This document shows, one piece after another, positions 53,084 through 62,847 of a DNA stretch of 64,000 nucleotides (position 1 is its first letter; the number at the start of each line of letters is the position of its first letter). The translations under genes were made by a program, and so were the position numbers. The notes under the pieces were generated by a model, which ran no database searches, was not told the DNA's origin, and saw only the letters and a program-made list of their open reading frames with translations. Source of the stretch: Fistulifera solaris (Eukaryota; Bacillariophyta; Bacillariophyceae; Naviculales; Stauroneidaceae); assembly GCA_030295235.1 (NCBI GenBank), contig AP026136.1, positions 806,001 to 870,000 of the forward strand. The letters run 5' to 3'.

Positions 53084-54625
53084 ATGTCATTAAAAGCTTC
53101 TATCGGGTCGAGCAGTCCCTTTCGCTTGGCTTCCAATAACAATACACGCCTAGCCGTGAATGCCCCGACCCAAATTTCTTCATCATCGTTCTCCGAACAA
53201 AAATACCAGCATTTATACGTATTACCGGTATTGCTCTTGGAGTTTCTCGCCATTGCTCTCACACGAGCCATTCTACCGGGTCTACTGCTACAAAAATACG
53301 GAGATAGTGTCTATTTGGTCATGGGGTGTACAGAGTGCGTGCGAGGTCTGTTAGCATTTCTGGCCTGTCCCTTCTTTGGGAAGCTTTCGGATGTCATTGG
53401 GCGAAAAGTGTGTCTGTTTGTCACGGTCCTGGGGACATGTGCTCCCGTTTGCGTCCTAGCATTCTTTTCTTGGGATACGCAGCAACAACAAACGGAAGAA
53501 AGTAACATGTCCACGAGCACCGACGACAACTTTTGGTCGTCTCTCTTGGACCCAGCCGCCAACGAAGTCGCGATGAGCGCTTTTCATCCCAATGCTGTCA
53601 CTGTCTTTGTTATTCTCCTCGCACTCTCCGGTATTTTTTCGTCCACATTCACACTGGTCTTTGCTTACATATCCGATACGGTGCATCGGCAAGACGAGCG
53701 AGTCTCTGCCTATGGACTCGCACTCGCCACCTTTGGATTGAGCTTCACCATGGGACCCATCGTCGGTGGTTACTTAGCTCAGCAGAACAAACAATACGTC
53801 TTTTTGACTTCGCTACTCCTGACGGTCGTTGATCTTGCTTACATATATTTCATTCTTCCCGAATCTCGGTCCATCGACGTTCCATCGAGTGCAGCAAGTA
53901 CAATATCGCTCATGACGTTAGATCACAACTTTTCTTCGTCCTGGAAGCCATGGGATTCCTTGCGACTGATTGCGACGGATCCATTTTTACGGAAAGTAGG
54001 AGAAGTTGCTTTCTTATACTACATTGGGCTGTGGGCCATAATCTCGACCCTATCTGTTTACGCTGTCAAACGATTTCATCTCACACCCGAGCGATTGGGT
54101 GAACTCATGTCCGCGCTAGGATTGTCGACAATGCTAGCGGAAGCCGTTCTGGTTCGCTTTATGGTGCCGTGGCTTGGCGAAAAGAAGGCCATGAAAGTAG
54201 GTCTCGTGTCGTTTGGCCTTCAATGCGTCGTTTTGGGATTTGCCACCGAAGGATGGCATCTCTTTGTATGCGCTATGTTTTCTTTGTTGGGAAACCTGGT
54301 TTACCCGTCACTTTCTTCTCTAGTTAGTGGAAGCGTAGAACCTGACGCCGTTGGAGAAGCACTGGGTGCCATTAACGGAATCAAAGCACTCACCGAGGGC
54401 ATAGGGCCACTAGTCTTCGGAAGCCTAATGACATTATCCGAAGCATCCCCATTGCCTGGATGGCCATATTTGCTAGCTTCACTTCTTGTGTTTGCTGCTT
54501 ACCGAGTTGCGGACGAATTACCGGATCTGGAGGAAGATGACTATATTCATGAGCTGGAACGAAAACAAAAGGAGGATTCGAACTCTTTGCTCTCGGGCGC
54601 CACCGTCAAAACGATGATGAAGTAG
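53084..54625 (+). CDS. Major facilitator superfamily transporter (MFSD14/TetA-like)
   Basis: 513 residues, 12 predicted membrane segments, no break. The motif-A loop GKLSDVIGRKVCL after helix 2 is the MFS signature. LVFAYISDTVHRQDERVSAYGLALATFGLSFTMGPIVGGYLA between helices 4 and 5 matches the proton-antiporter motif C of TetA-like carriers. The second half includes LGNLVYPSLSSLVSGSVEPDAVGEALGAINGIKALTEGIGPLVFG, as in animal MFSD14 (HIAT1) proteins, in which that helix-10 block is best kept. The substrate is unknown. The N-terminal 45 residues are Ser-rich without a signal peptide. Confidence 0.8.
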   Translation: MSLKASIGSSSPFRLASNNNTRLAVNAPTQISSSSFSEQKYQHLYVLPVLLLEFLAIALTRAILPGLLLQKYGDSVYLVMGCTECVRGLLAFLACPFFGKLSDVIGRKVCLFVTVLGTCAPVCVLAFFSWDTQQQQTEESNMSTSTDDNFWSSLLDPAANEVAMSAFHPNAVTVFVILLALSGIFSSTFTLVFAYISDTVHRQDERVSAYGLALATFGLSFTMGPIVGGYLAQQNKQYVFLTSLLLTVVDLAYIYFILPESRSIDVPSSAASTISLMTLDHNFSSSWKPWDSLRLIATDPFLRKVGEVAFLYYIGLWAIISTLSVYAVKRFHLTPERLGELMSALGLSTMLAEAVLVRFMVPWLGEKKAMKVGLVSFGLQCVVLGFATEGWHLFVCAMFSLLGNLVYPSLSSLVSGSVEPDAVGEALGAINGIKALTEGIGPLVFGSLMTLSEASPLPGWPYLLASLLVFAAYRVADELPDLEEDDYIHELERKQKEDSNSLLSGATVKTMMK

Positions 54626-55197
54626 AAGGTCTGTTGAGCGAAATTGATGAGTATTCAGATCACGAGGAGACCAGTACACTTTAATCAGTTGCAATACTTG
54701 CCGTAAAATGCAACTGCCTACTATACCGGGCAACGATTTTTGCCTAAACTAAAGGAAGCATCAGAGTCTGGTGACAAGAGTTAAAGATAGAATCATAAGG
54801 CTCAAAGTATCTATTGATAGTTTTGTTCTAATGTAAAAGCCCATCATGATTGTTGAAACTAACAAATCAATCCAATGCAGTCGTCGATCATCATTACCTT
54901 TTTGTCAGTAGCTGCACGGTTCATTCTAAGTTGAAGTCGTACCGCAACTCCAGGACGTAAGAAGAGTGAGACGCGCGCGCGCCACCAAGTGCCCAGTCAT
55001 TAGCTGACTGACGTATGTCATATCTGCAAAAAAACCAACGTGGACCATGGCGGGCGGACGAAAAGACGCCGTTTGGTTTGCGACGTACCTTTCGTTGCGA
55101 CCGTGTCGACCACCGATTAACGACATCTATGTTGTTGGTGATAAAAGAATCGAGTCTTCCATAACCTTTCGTCGCATCAAAATAATCAAAAGATACC
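54626..55197. other. Intergenic region upstream of RPE
   Basis: 572 bp. A GCGCGCGC tract lies at about 54974-54981. No motif copy. Confidence 0.4.
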
Positions 55198-56094
55198 ATG
55201 AAGTTCACCACTTTTTCTCTCGCCGCCCTATTTGGCTCTGCATCGGCATTCACCGTGTCCGTAAGTGCCGATGGAATATTGTCGAATTTTCGAAACTTGA
55301 TTGCCCTCTCACAAAGAATCTTTCTCTCTTGTCTCCATTTTGATTGTATATCCGTCAAACAACAGCAAAACAGCCCTCGTACTTCTACCTCGTTGAATGT
55401 CTGGGGAGATAAGGACTATTTAATCGCTCCCTCCATTCTTTCCGCTGACTTTGCCCGTCTTGGTGAGGAAGTCGACAACGTCTTGGCCGCTGGAGCCGAT
55501 GTCGTTCACTTCGATGTGATGGATAACCACTACGTACCCAACTTGACCATCGGACCCATGGTGTGCAAGGCTCTTCGTGACCATGGTGTTACGGCTCCTA
55601 TTGATGTTCACTTGATGGTGTCTCCGGTGGACGCTGCTATTACGGACTTTATCGCTGCCGGCGCATCGTACATTACCTTCCACCCGGAAGCCACAAACCA
55701 CGTCGACCGCTCCCTTCAGTTGATCCGAAACGGTGGCTGCAAAGCTGGATTGGTCTTTAACCCGGCTACTTCGTTGGATGCCGCAAAGTATGTCATTGAC
55801 AAGTTAGACATTATCTTGCTCATGTCGGTAAACCCAGGCTTTGGTGGCCAAGCCTTTATTCCGGCCGTCCTGGACAAGGCCCGAGAAGCCCGAAAATTGA
55901 TCGATGAAGCCGGAATTGACTGTCGTTTAGAAATTGACGGAGGTGTCAAGGTCGAAAACATCCGAGAAGTCGCCGAAGCTGGTGTCGACATGATGGTAGC
56001 CGGAAGTGCTATTCTGAAGGAACCCCGAACAATGGAGGCTTACAAGAAAACGATTGATGCCATGCGTGCGGAACTAGCCAAAGTAAAGAAGTAA
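55198..56094 (+). CDS. RPE: Ribulose-phosphate 3-epimerase, plastid form
   Basis: Exons 55198-55260 and 55366-56094; the 105-nt intron (GTAAGT...ACAG) is a multiple of three and has no stop, so retention would add 35 residues inside the leader. Spliced length is 263. The leader [21 protein letters not shown] is a textbook signal peptide with an ASAF plastid motif. The TIM-barrel enzyme follows: [66 protein letters not shown] and LEIDGGVK, with the metal/catalytic His and Asp residues kept. It interconverts ribulose-5-P and xylulose-5-P in the Calvin cycle. Usual plants have His in HFDVMDG; here Asn replaces the Gly (DNHYVPN). Confidence 0.93.
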   Translation: MKFTTFSLAALFGSASAFTVSVSADGILSNFRNLIALSQRIFLSCLHFDCISVKQQQNSPRTSTSLNVWGDKDYLIAPSILSADFARLGEEVDNVLAAGADVVHFDVMDNHYVPNLTIGPMVCKALRDHGVTAPIDVHLMVSPVDAAITDFIAAGASYITFHPEATNHVDRSLQLIRNGGCKAGLVFNPATSLDAAKYVIDKLDIILLMSVNPGFGGQAFIPAVLDKAREARKLIDEAGIDCRLEIDGGVKVENIREVAEAGVDMMVAGSAILKEPRTMEAYKKTIDAMRAELAKVKK

Positions 56095-56322
56095 ACCACT
56101 TCTGTTGGACCGAAATAAAATACATTGCGTAAGAAAATGATAACCTTGGATAGGTAAATGAAAACATCATACAAACGTTAGAAGCAGTAATATATTTAAT
56201 TAGCCGTAGATCTAGTCACAATCTTTTGGAACATCTACCCCGTAGCATTCGACCGCAGAGTGTGAAAGGCAAGGTGCCTACAGGATCCGATTGTCTCCTC
56301 TGGTAAAAAGCGCGTCGGTCAT

Positions 56323-57070
56323 CTACGAGCTACTCGATGTGATCCAGCTTAGACACCTTCCCATACACAATGCCTGAAATCGAGCACATGCAATAAATAG
56401 AGGCTTTAAAAGATGTCCCATGGCGGCGAATACGTATTTCAGACCAGCAGCGCCACCGGGCAGAAAACTAATAAGGTACCAAAGTAAAGCAACTAACTGG
56501 ATTCCCGAGGACAACATGACCATGAAATAACCCGAAATACCTCCATACGAGAAGGTACAGAACAGAGTGAAAAATAATGAACCAAGGTAGATTGTTGTAA
56601 AGAGCATACGATCGGGTTGTAACATACTTTTGAAGTGCTCCATCGGCCCTTTCAATATGCCAAACGAACTCATAAACATTAAAGAACCCATAGAGAAGCT
56701 TAGGGAGAATTTGTGTGGATGTACGGCCATAGTCGGTAGGCCCACAAAGAATGCCAGTGCGAAAAAGACGGCCGATAAAAGAGCAATCCACAGAATACCT
56801 GCGGCAAAGAAACAACACTCAGCATACGAATCGTGCTGCCTTGGAAATTCACTTATCTCGTACCTGAAAGCGTTGTTGGTAACCCATACCCATGATTTTC
56901 TTTGGCATTTGTGATTCCATGGCAGATTTCATGCTCGCGAAGCTAAAGTTCGGCATGGATTCCGTGTCAAAGAGGGGTAACATTTGATCCGTACCGAACC
57001 AGCTACTGCTGCCGTCTCCACTTTCTCCTGACTTTTGTTCGTCATACCATTGACCGAAGGATGTGCTCAT
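56323..57070 (-). CDS. SFT2-family Golgi membrane protein
   Basis: Exons 57070-56864 and 56798-56323, 65-nt GT-AG intron, about 227 residues. The cytosolic N-terminus is soluble and Ser-rich. Four membrane helices follow: ILWIALLSAVFFALAFFVGLP, FSLSFSMGSLMFMSSFGIL, LFTTIYLGSLFFTLFCTFSY and IQLVALLWYLISFLPGGAAG. HKFSLSFSMGSLMFM, GP-H-K-ML and YLISFLPGG are the SFT2 signature. SFT2/Got1 proteins assist vesicle fusion with the Golgi. Exon 1 ends in phase 0 (RFQ) while exon 2 needs one more base (?GT ATT CTG), so a base is missing near the junction; this is probably an assembly loss. Confidence 0.8.
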
Positions 57071-57515
57071 TATGTTAGTTACGTGTGAGACTGTGTCAAT
57101 TGCAGGCTTTGTTACTACGGAGTATGATTGACGGCTTATTTTGTTGCTTTGTTATAATTTCGGCGACGCGACAAAGGCACGATTAACGAGCACGTTTTGG
57201 AACGAGAAACTATGTGCGAAAAACTTGTCTTTAGTACCGTTACGATATAATTATTCAGTACATAAATCACCAAAAGCGCAACGTTTTCGCACATCCTACC
57301 TGGTACAGTACCGTACCGGTACCGGTACAAGTACCATCTTTTCGAACTTCATGCCACTACAATCAACCCTTTCTATTCATTCAACATTCGTGAACGAGAA
57401 CACACCAAAGAGACGCCTACCGCTTGACAAGATTATACGATATAGACGGCAATTAACCGTTTTTACGAATATAACCTCTTCATTGCTTCGGCATTTTTGT
57501 GTCCTTGTCATACAA
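57071..57515. other. Region between SFT2 and the RAE1 pseudogene
   Basis: 445 bp. One TACCTGGTA (57297-57305) followed at once by a GTACC-type repeat (57303-57333). Confidence 0.5.
57297..57333. promoter_or_regulatory. TACCWGGTA palindrome followed by GTACC repeat
   Basis: TACCTGGTA 227 bp upstream of the SFT2 ATG, then GTACC, GTACCG, GTACCG, GTAC units including the palindrome GGTACCGGTACC. The arrangement mirrors 43961-43990. Confidence 0.45.
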
Positions 57516-58087
57516 ATGCCAACTTTTGGTTCTCCTCCTGTGGGTACCGATAATCCCAATGCTCTTGCATCAAACGACTGATGCGTTCCCGAGCCGGGTA
57601 CCAGTAATGATGGTATTTTCTGCGTAAAGTGGAGTCCTACAGCGAATATTCTTGTTTCAGGAAAATGGGATGGCGATCTACGATTCTGGCGAGTCCAACA
57701 ACAACGAGGACAGATCCAGGCCATGCCCACAGCTCAAGCGCAAGAGACGAGGTGTTTCGTTATCAATTTCATATTGCCAAGCTCATTATTTTCGCCTTCT
57801 TCTAGTCAACCACCAAAAACAATGCACCTGTTCTGAGTGCGTGTTTCGGTGCGGACGGAACAAAGGTATTTTTGGGAGGTTGTGACAAGGCGGTGCGCAT
57901 GTATCAGCTAGGACAAGCCCCTCCGAATAACGTCTCTTATCAAGTCGGAGCACATGATCAGTGTTTGGCCATCGCAGCCACAAAATTCTTTGTGACCATA
58001 TCTAGAAAACACCGATCCCATCAATTAGCATGTGGCGGCCGTGGGACTTCGAAGGTGGAATATCATCATCCCTACAAACTCTTCTAG
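57516..58087 (+). pseudogene. RAE1/GLE2 mRNA-export WD40 protein, truncated pseudogene
   Basis: The start reads PTFGSPPVGTDNPNAL, as in RAE1. After an in-frame TGA (57579-57581) it continues GIFCVKWSPTANILVSGKWDGDLRFWRVQQQRGQIQAMPTAQAQ, and later NAPVLSACFGADGTKVFLGGCDKAVRMYQLG and QVGAHDQ, two WD blades with RAE1 character. A possible intron (GTGTTTC...TTCTAG) leaves the wrong phase. After AHDQ the sequence decays: a further blade is only traceable as TGTGGCGGCCGTGGGACTTC, and the remaining three to four blades are absent. RAE1 needs seven blades. Unlike other broken genes here, one base does not repair it. It overlaps the 3' end of the RAP gene by 4 bp. A working RAE1 should exist elsewhere. 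Confidence 0.65.
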
Positions 58088-60588
58088 TCGAATCTCGTTT
58101 TCCTATCCGATATTGGTGTCTTGTACTCGGAAACGTCCAGATTGCTAAACCGGATGTTTACATGTGTCTTTAAAAGACGCTGTAAGTACCTTTGGCGTTC
58201 CATGCTTGCCCAGAACGGAATTTTGTCAAACTCATAGTAAGGGACGCGAACAACTGTCCAGCCCTGTCTTTTCAAAATTCGGTATTTCAAATTTGTATGA
58301 CCAAGCGCTCGCGGTAGCACTTTGTTGTGGCAACCCGTCGAACGGGCAAAATGGGTTGGTCCATCAAACTCAACGGCCACTTTCATTCCTGCCGTACCGC
58401 ACATAACATCTGTTTCGTGCGTCCAAGAGGCCTGGGACTTCAAAATGATAGCAACGTCAATGTCTTCATCATGTTCATTGACGTGAGCGACCCCCATAAG
58501 ACGAAGCAAATCACTGATTGACTTATGTCGTAAGCTGCTTGTCTTAGAACGAGATTTCTCGGCAAGCCATTTGTCTCGCAAAGCCTCACGGAACCAGGAA
58601 GGAACGCTCGAAACACATTCCTGACATTCTCCATCGAGAATGTACAAAGCCTGCCAAAGCTGATGGGCATGTTCCAGCTGAATTGTACCCTCAACCGTGC
58701 AGGCGGATGCTGCATCTCTGAAAAAGTCGTTAAGCAACGCCTTCGATTCATGACTTCGATACTCTTCCAATACTGTCAATGACCACACAATATTGGCCTG
58801 CTCTTGTGCCCCTATGCCTAAAGATTCCATCGACGCCTTGTTACTAATCGAGTCATAGAGAGTCTTCACCGCCACCTTCGTGAAAAGATCATATTCCTTC
58901 GACTGTGCACCTGTCAAGTGCAGCCGAGCTTGCGACCATAGTAAAATACTTAACTCCCACGGTAAGAAAGACATGCGCCTGCCATCCGTGCCCTTCGTGT
59001 GAAGAAAGCCAGGAGATAAGCGCTGGCGGGCCTCACGGTACAAATTTTCCAAAAGAAAAGAGTCATCAAGACGGGTATGCGCGAGTGATAAAGCAACCTG
59101 AACAATGTCCGCGCAGCTCCAGTCACGAAAAGGACGATTCTTTGTGGCATCCATAAAATCACTGTTCACTGCATTGATAAACTCAATCAATCCATCGGCC
59201 AGTCGAAAATTGTCTGCTTGTAGTGTTCCAAGCGACCAAATAAGTTGCGCGACATCTCTACTGAGAGGTTTACCAGCTGTCTTCTGTCGTAATCTTCTTG
59301 TTGCTTCGTACGCGATTTGCAACATCAACTCCTGTGAGTACGATGAGCACGACCGCCCATGACTAGCAAATGCCCAAGCGAGATTAGCAAGCTCGTTCCA
59401 TTTACAGGACTGAAGTCGTAACCCATTATCACGAGCCGTCTCTTGAGTGAAGGGACTCAAAGGCATGGTTAATGTCTGACCAATTCTATCGAATAGTGAA
59501 TCCGTCGGACTGCATTCATCCATGTCGTCCACTTGCATCACCCCGCTGTCCCAGCTTTCGAAATGTACGAAGTCAAGCGCTTCATTACCTTTCGAAACCA
59601 TTTCAGACGCATATATTGTAGGAACTGTACCAACTTGAGGTTCATGGCTCCATCCTGGTGGTCTTCGACGTCTTCTAAGAAGACCAAATGCCCAACTCGC
59701 CATACACAGCTCACCCTCTTTGGCAGCCCAGCTATCATTCTCGAGTACAGTTGCCAATTGCTCTGCAATTTTATCAATAATGCCATTTAGCTTATAGTCT
59801 GGACCCTTTCTGTCATCCTCTCGTAAATCCAATCGTTCGGCTTGGCCTCTGGCCCCTGGCGAGAGGGCGATTTTCTTTGTTTTGGCTGGTAACAGGAGTG
59901 GGTCCCTATCATAATGCTTCGCAATAGCCCACGCTACATTACATAATTGTCGAGCGGATAGTTGTTTCCCGATCAGTAGTTGATCTAAAATACCAAACGT
60001 TTTTTCGCAACAGCGAACGAAAGGTGTCGTTCGTTTCGCTGCCAATGACTTTGGCACTGAGAGTCAAAGCACAGACGAGATTGGCAGAATTGCATCGTTC
60101 CGGAGGAATTGAAAGAAAAGTGGAAAGTACTTGCGTTGCTCGCTCCACCGAAAGATGTTTACCTTTCGACGCGGAGTTCTGTATTCGTTTCTGCGATTTT
60201 AAAGAAGTGTGGTAGCCCGCTTGCCACGGCAGTCGCTGTAAAGACGACGCAATGCTCGGCTCCTTTGATTTGACAGAACTGTCATGATGGTGTATTGCGG
60301 ATGAGTTGGTCGGATTACAGATACTTAATTCGACAGTTTTGGGCCTATTATTGTGTTTGCGACTGACGGTGCCTTTCGAAGATAGTGCGGCTTCTCTGCT
60401 AAATGCAGGCACAAAAATGGTTGCCTTTGCCTCTGATATACATTCCTACCGACAGGATTTGCGCTATATAAATCGGAATGGAAGGGACTGGATATGAAAG
60501 CCGATGCAAAATTGCAGCCCACAAGAAGTGCGAAGAAGAACGGAAACGCAGAAATTCTCATTCTACAGGTTGCTTCGTTTTTCTTCAT
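58084..60588 (-). CDS. Plastid-targeted RAP-domain protein (two frame breaks)
   Basis: About 834 residues. The leader MRISAFPFFFALLVGCNFASAFISSPF (a second Met at 60561 starts it) is a signal peptide with an ASAF plastid motif. Helical repeats with LCNVAWAIAKHY, ELCMASWAFGLL, ELANLAWAFASHG, AQLIWSLGTLQ and ANIVWSLTVLE follow, the pattern of OPR/HPR/FASTK-like RNA-binding proteins. The C-terminal RAP domain is complete: VAVEFDGPTHF...LGHTNLKYRILKRQGWTVVRVPYYEFDKI. Such proteins process or stabilise organelle RNAs. Frame breaks at A runs: 60413-60417 (a base lost; QPF|VPAFSREAAL) and 60000-60005 (a base extra; LLRK|TFGILDQLL). Both joins read smoothly. Confidence 0.85.
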
Positions 60589-61383
60589 TCTCCCCTCAGC
60601 GAAATACGTTTCACTTCACTTCACTTTCCCACTTTTATTAGTTTGATGTCAACTAATACAATTTGTGAATTATTCAATAGGACCAAAGACACGTAGAGAA
60701 CGGAATGAGATCAGAGTCGAGGAATAACGCAACCTCACAACATACCTTTCATCTCGACGTTCGTCCTTTTCCTCGGCGTTCGGCATTCGATCCTTCATCG
60801 CACACGACACACGACCATCAATACGGCAAAGATCGGCTTGCGACGATGAGTTCAACCTATTTAAAGTACCTGTACGACATCATTCCTAAGGCTCGTAATG
60901 CGGCACTCAAAAGACATTTGCACTATCTTATATTCAGTTGTCTGGAGGAACATGCCTGTTCCACGGAACGGCAGCTGTCGGAAATGTTGAAATGGATCTC
61001 ACAAATTCATGTAGAGTCAACATATCACTATATCTTTTAAAGTTGAATGATGACGATTTCAGTGGTGGTCCGACTAACTCCTTATCACAAAACATTGGGA
61101 CCTCTTTCAAGTTCGCTCTTTTCGTGTCTGTCGGAGGAAATGGCAGAAGGCTTGTTTGACATCAACCATCAACGCAACCTTGGGCATACTAAAAGTGTTC
61201 CTTCTTACCGGAGAATCGAAACAACAAACATTTGAAAAATAACCGCGAGTCTAACAAAGCGAGCGATCAGCGAGAAAAAGTAGTCTATCGCTTGTGACTT
61301 GCATCCGTTCACAACTACTTTGTACACAAGCTGTGCTTTAGCGGTGCCCATCACTGTCCATCGTCTCCCTTTATCTTCGAAAC
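60589..61383. other. Intergenic region with one doubtful small ORF
   Basis: 795 bp between the RAP gene start and the DUF2358-like gene. A 64-codon frame from ATG 60846 to 61040 (MSSTYLKYLYDIIPKARNAA...) has a helical, coding-like composition but no known relative. No motif copy. Confidence 0.35.
60846..61040 (+). CDS. Doubtful small ORF
   Basis: 64 residues, basic and helical (IIPKARNAALKRHLHYLIFSCLEEH). It could be a short protein or the first piece of a frame-broken gene continuing to about 61235. No relative recognised, so low confidence. Confidence 0.2.
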   Translation: MSSTYLKYLYDIIPKARNAALKRHLHYLIFSCLEEHACSTERQLSEMLKWISQIHVESTYHYIF

Positions 61384-62262
61384 ATGGTTTTCCTTCTGAA
61401 GCAATTCACTTCCTGGAAGATTTTTCTCTTAATGACAATAACAGCAGTATATTCATTTAGCCCGTCCCCGATCTCATCGACTCGAGTACACAAGCAACAT
61501 GAGCATATACTTTTTTCAATCTACTCTTCAAAAATTGACTCGAGCACAAGGCAGCGATCAATACAAAGAATGGTATCCACAACAACTCCAGAGTCACTTA
61601 CACTTTGGGAAGAGCACATGATTGGAAAAATGACAGTATGGTATGACAAAGCTCTTACTTTAAAATGCCCTTTCATTAGGCGGAGGGCATCCGATATTTT
61701 GGATAGTTTGGATTACGTGCTACGTTACTATTTTGTGCAAAATCCCTCACTCATGGGACCTCCTTTGGCGTATCGATGTATTGGTGATACCTGTGAGAAG
61801 CAATTTGGTATGACTGTCGAAGAGTTGGCGGACGAAATACGAAAAGACTGGCGGGAAGACACACGGAAGGGCTACTATATCACCGGGAAGGTAAACACCG
61901 CCATCTATCGTGATGACTGCATGTTCAATGGCCCAGATCCAGATATGCCGATTCGAGGCCTACGGAAGTATTTGAACGCCGCGTCACAGTTGTTCGATCC
62001 CAGCAAAAGCGTTTCGGAGTTGTTGTCATTAAAGGTAGAAGGCCAGGTCGTAGTGGCGAAATGGCGCATGAACGGCAGGTTACGACTACCCTGGAAGCCG
62101 TGGATGCCCGAAGTTACGGGGACGACGACTTATTATACGGATATGAACGGTCTGATCTGTCTACACGAAGAGGAGTGGGATATATCTGTATTCAGAGCTT
62201 TTCTTCAAACGTTGTGGCCACAGGCCGGAGAACTGATATGGGGCAAGAAAACAGGCACTTAA
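61384..62262 (+). CDS. DUF2358-like (NTF2-fold) protein, plastid-type leader
   Basis: 292 residues, single exon. Leader WKIFLLMTITAVYSFSPSPISSTR is a signal peptide with Phe near the likely cleavage site and a Ser-rich stretch, consistent with plastid import. The core ELADEIRKDWREDTRKGYYITGKVNTAIYRDDCMFNGPDPDMPIRGLRKYLNAASQLFDPS...VVAKWRMNGRLRLPWKPWMPEVTGTTTYYTDMNGLICLHEEEWD matches the DUF2358 pattern of cyanobacterial and chloroplast proteins (D--F-DP---F-G---Y...W-----LPW-P-----G---Y--------H---W). The biochemical role is unknown. Confidence 0.7.
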   Translation: MVFLLKQFTSWKIFLLMTITAVYSFSPSPISSTRVHKQHEHILFSIYSSKIDSSTRQRSIQRMVSTTTPESLTLWEEHMIGKMTVWYDKALTLKCPFIRRRASDILDSLDYVLRYYFVQNPSLMGPPLAYRCIGDTCEKQFGMTVEELADEIRKDWREDTRKGYYITGKVNTAIYRDDCMFNGPDPDMPIRGLRKYLNAASQLFDPSKSVSELLSLKVEGQVVVAKWRMNGRLRLPWKPWMPEVTGTTTYYTDMNGLICLHEEEWDISVFRAFLQTLWPQAGELIWGKKTGT

Positions 62263-62847
62263 CCGCCGCGTGGCTTGACTTTCCATCTTCTTATTGCACA
62301 GTACCAGAATCACGTTGACCTATTATAACTATTGCACTCGAGAAAGGGTGAACGCAAAAAATAATGTAATCATTTTTTAGAGCACGTCTACTTTGTTTGC
62401 TACGAGGAAGATCTGCGACTCGAAAACTGGGATTTCGTAGTGCCAATCAGAATATGAAGCAGTTGTCTATAGACAGGCTCTCTAGCTATTGATGGGATAC
62501 GAATGTGAAACCTAAACCGCTAAACAGGTAAACAGGATCGGATCTTCAACGTTCGATCGTCACTCGTCCGTCGCAAACGGGGTGATAATGACGCCAAATT
62601 CGTGACAAGGATTCCCATTTGAAATTTGGTCGTTTTGCGTTTGTCCTTTGTCGGTGTCCGTCGGTGAGACATGCACCGCACAATCGCCCCGACGACTTTC
62701 AAAAAAAAGTTCAACGATTTTGTGTTGCTTCTATTCGTGGAATGATTGCCCACCATTTTATCAAAATATCTCCCCCATATGCCAGCAGAGCATGATATAG
62801 GTGCAAAAAGATTATTTATAGGCCTAGAAACATTTCTGGTGAATTAC
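62263..62847. other. Intergenic region upstream of FCP1
   Basis: 585 bp between tandem genes; nothing recognised. Confidence 0.4.

Noticed and set aside
57579-57581. TGA in the RAE1 copy as a selenocysteine codon
   Set aside because: RAE1 proteins have no Sec or Cys at this point, and the copy has other defects.
5807-60417. Programmed ribosomal frameshifting as the cause of the many frame changes
   Set aside because: Sites are ordinary homopolymers of different bases, in both directions, without shared slippery motif or stop context, and they hit unrelated genes. Sequencing error explains them better.
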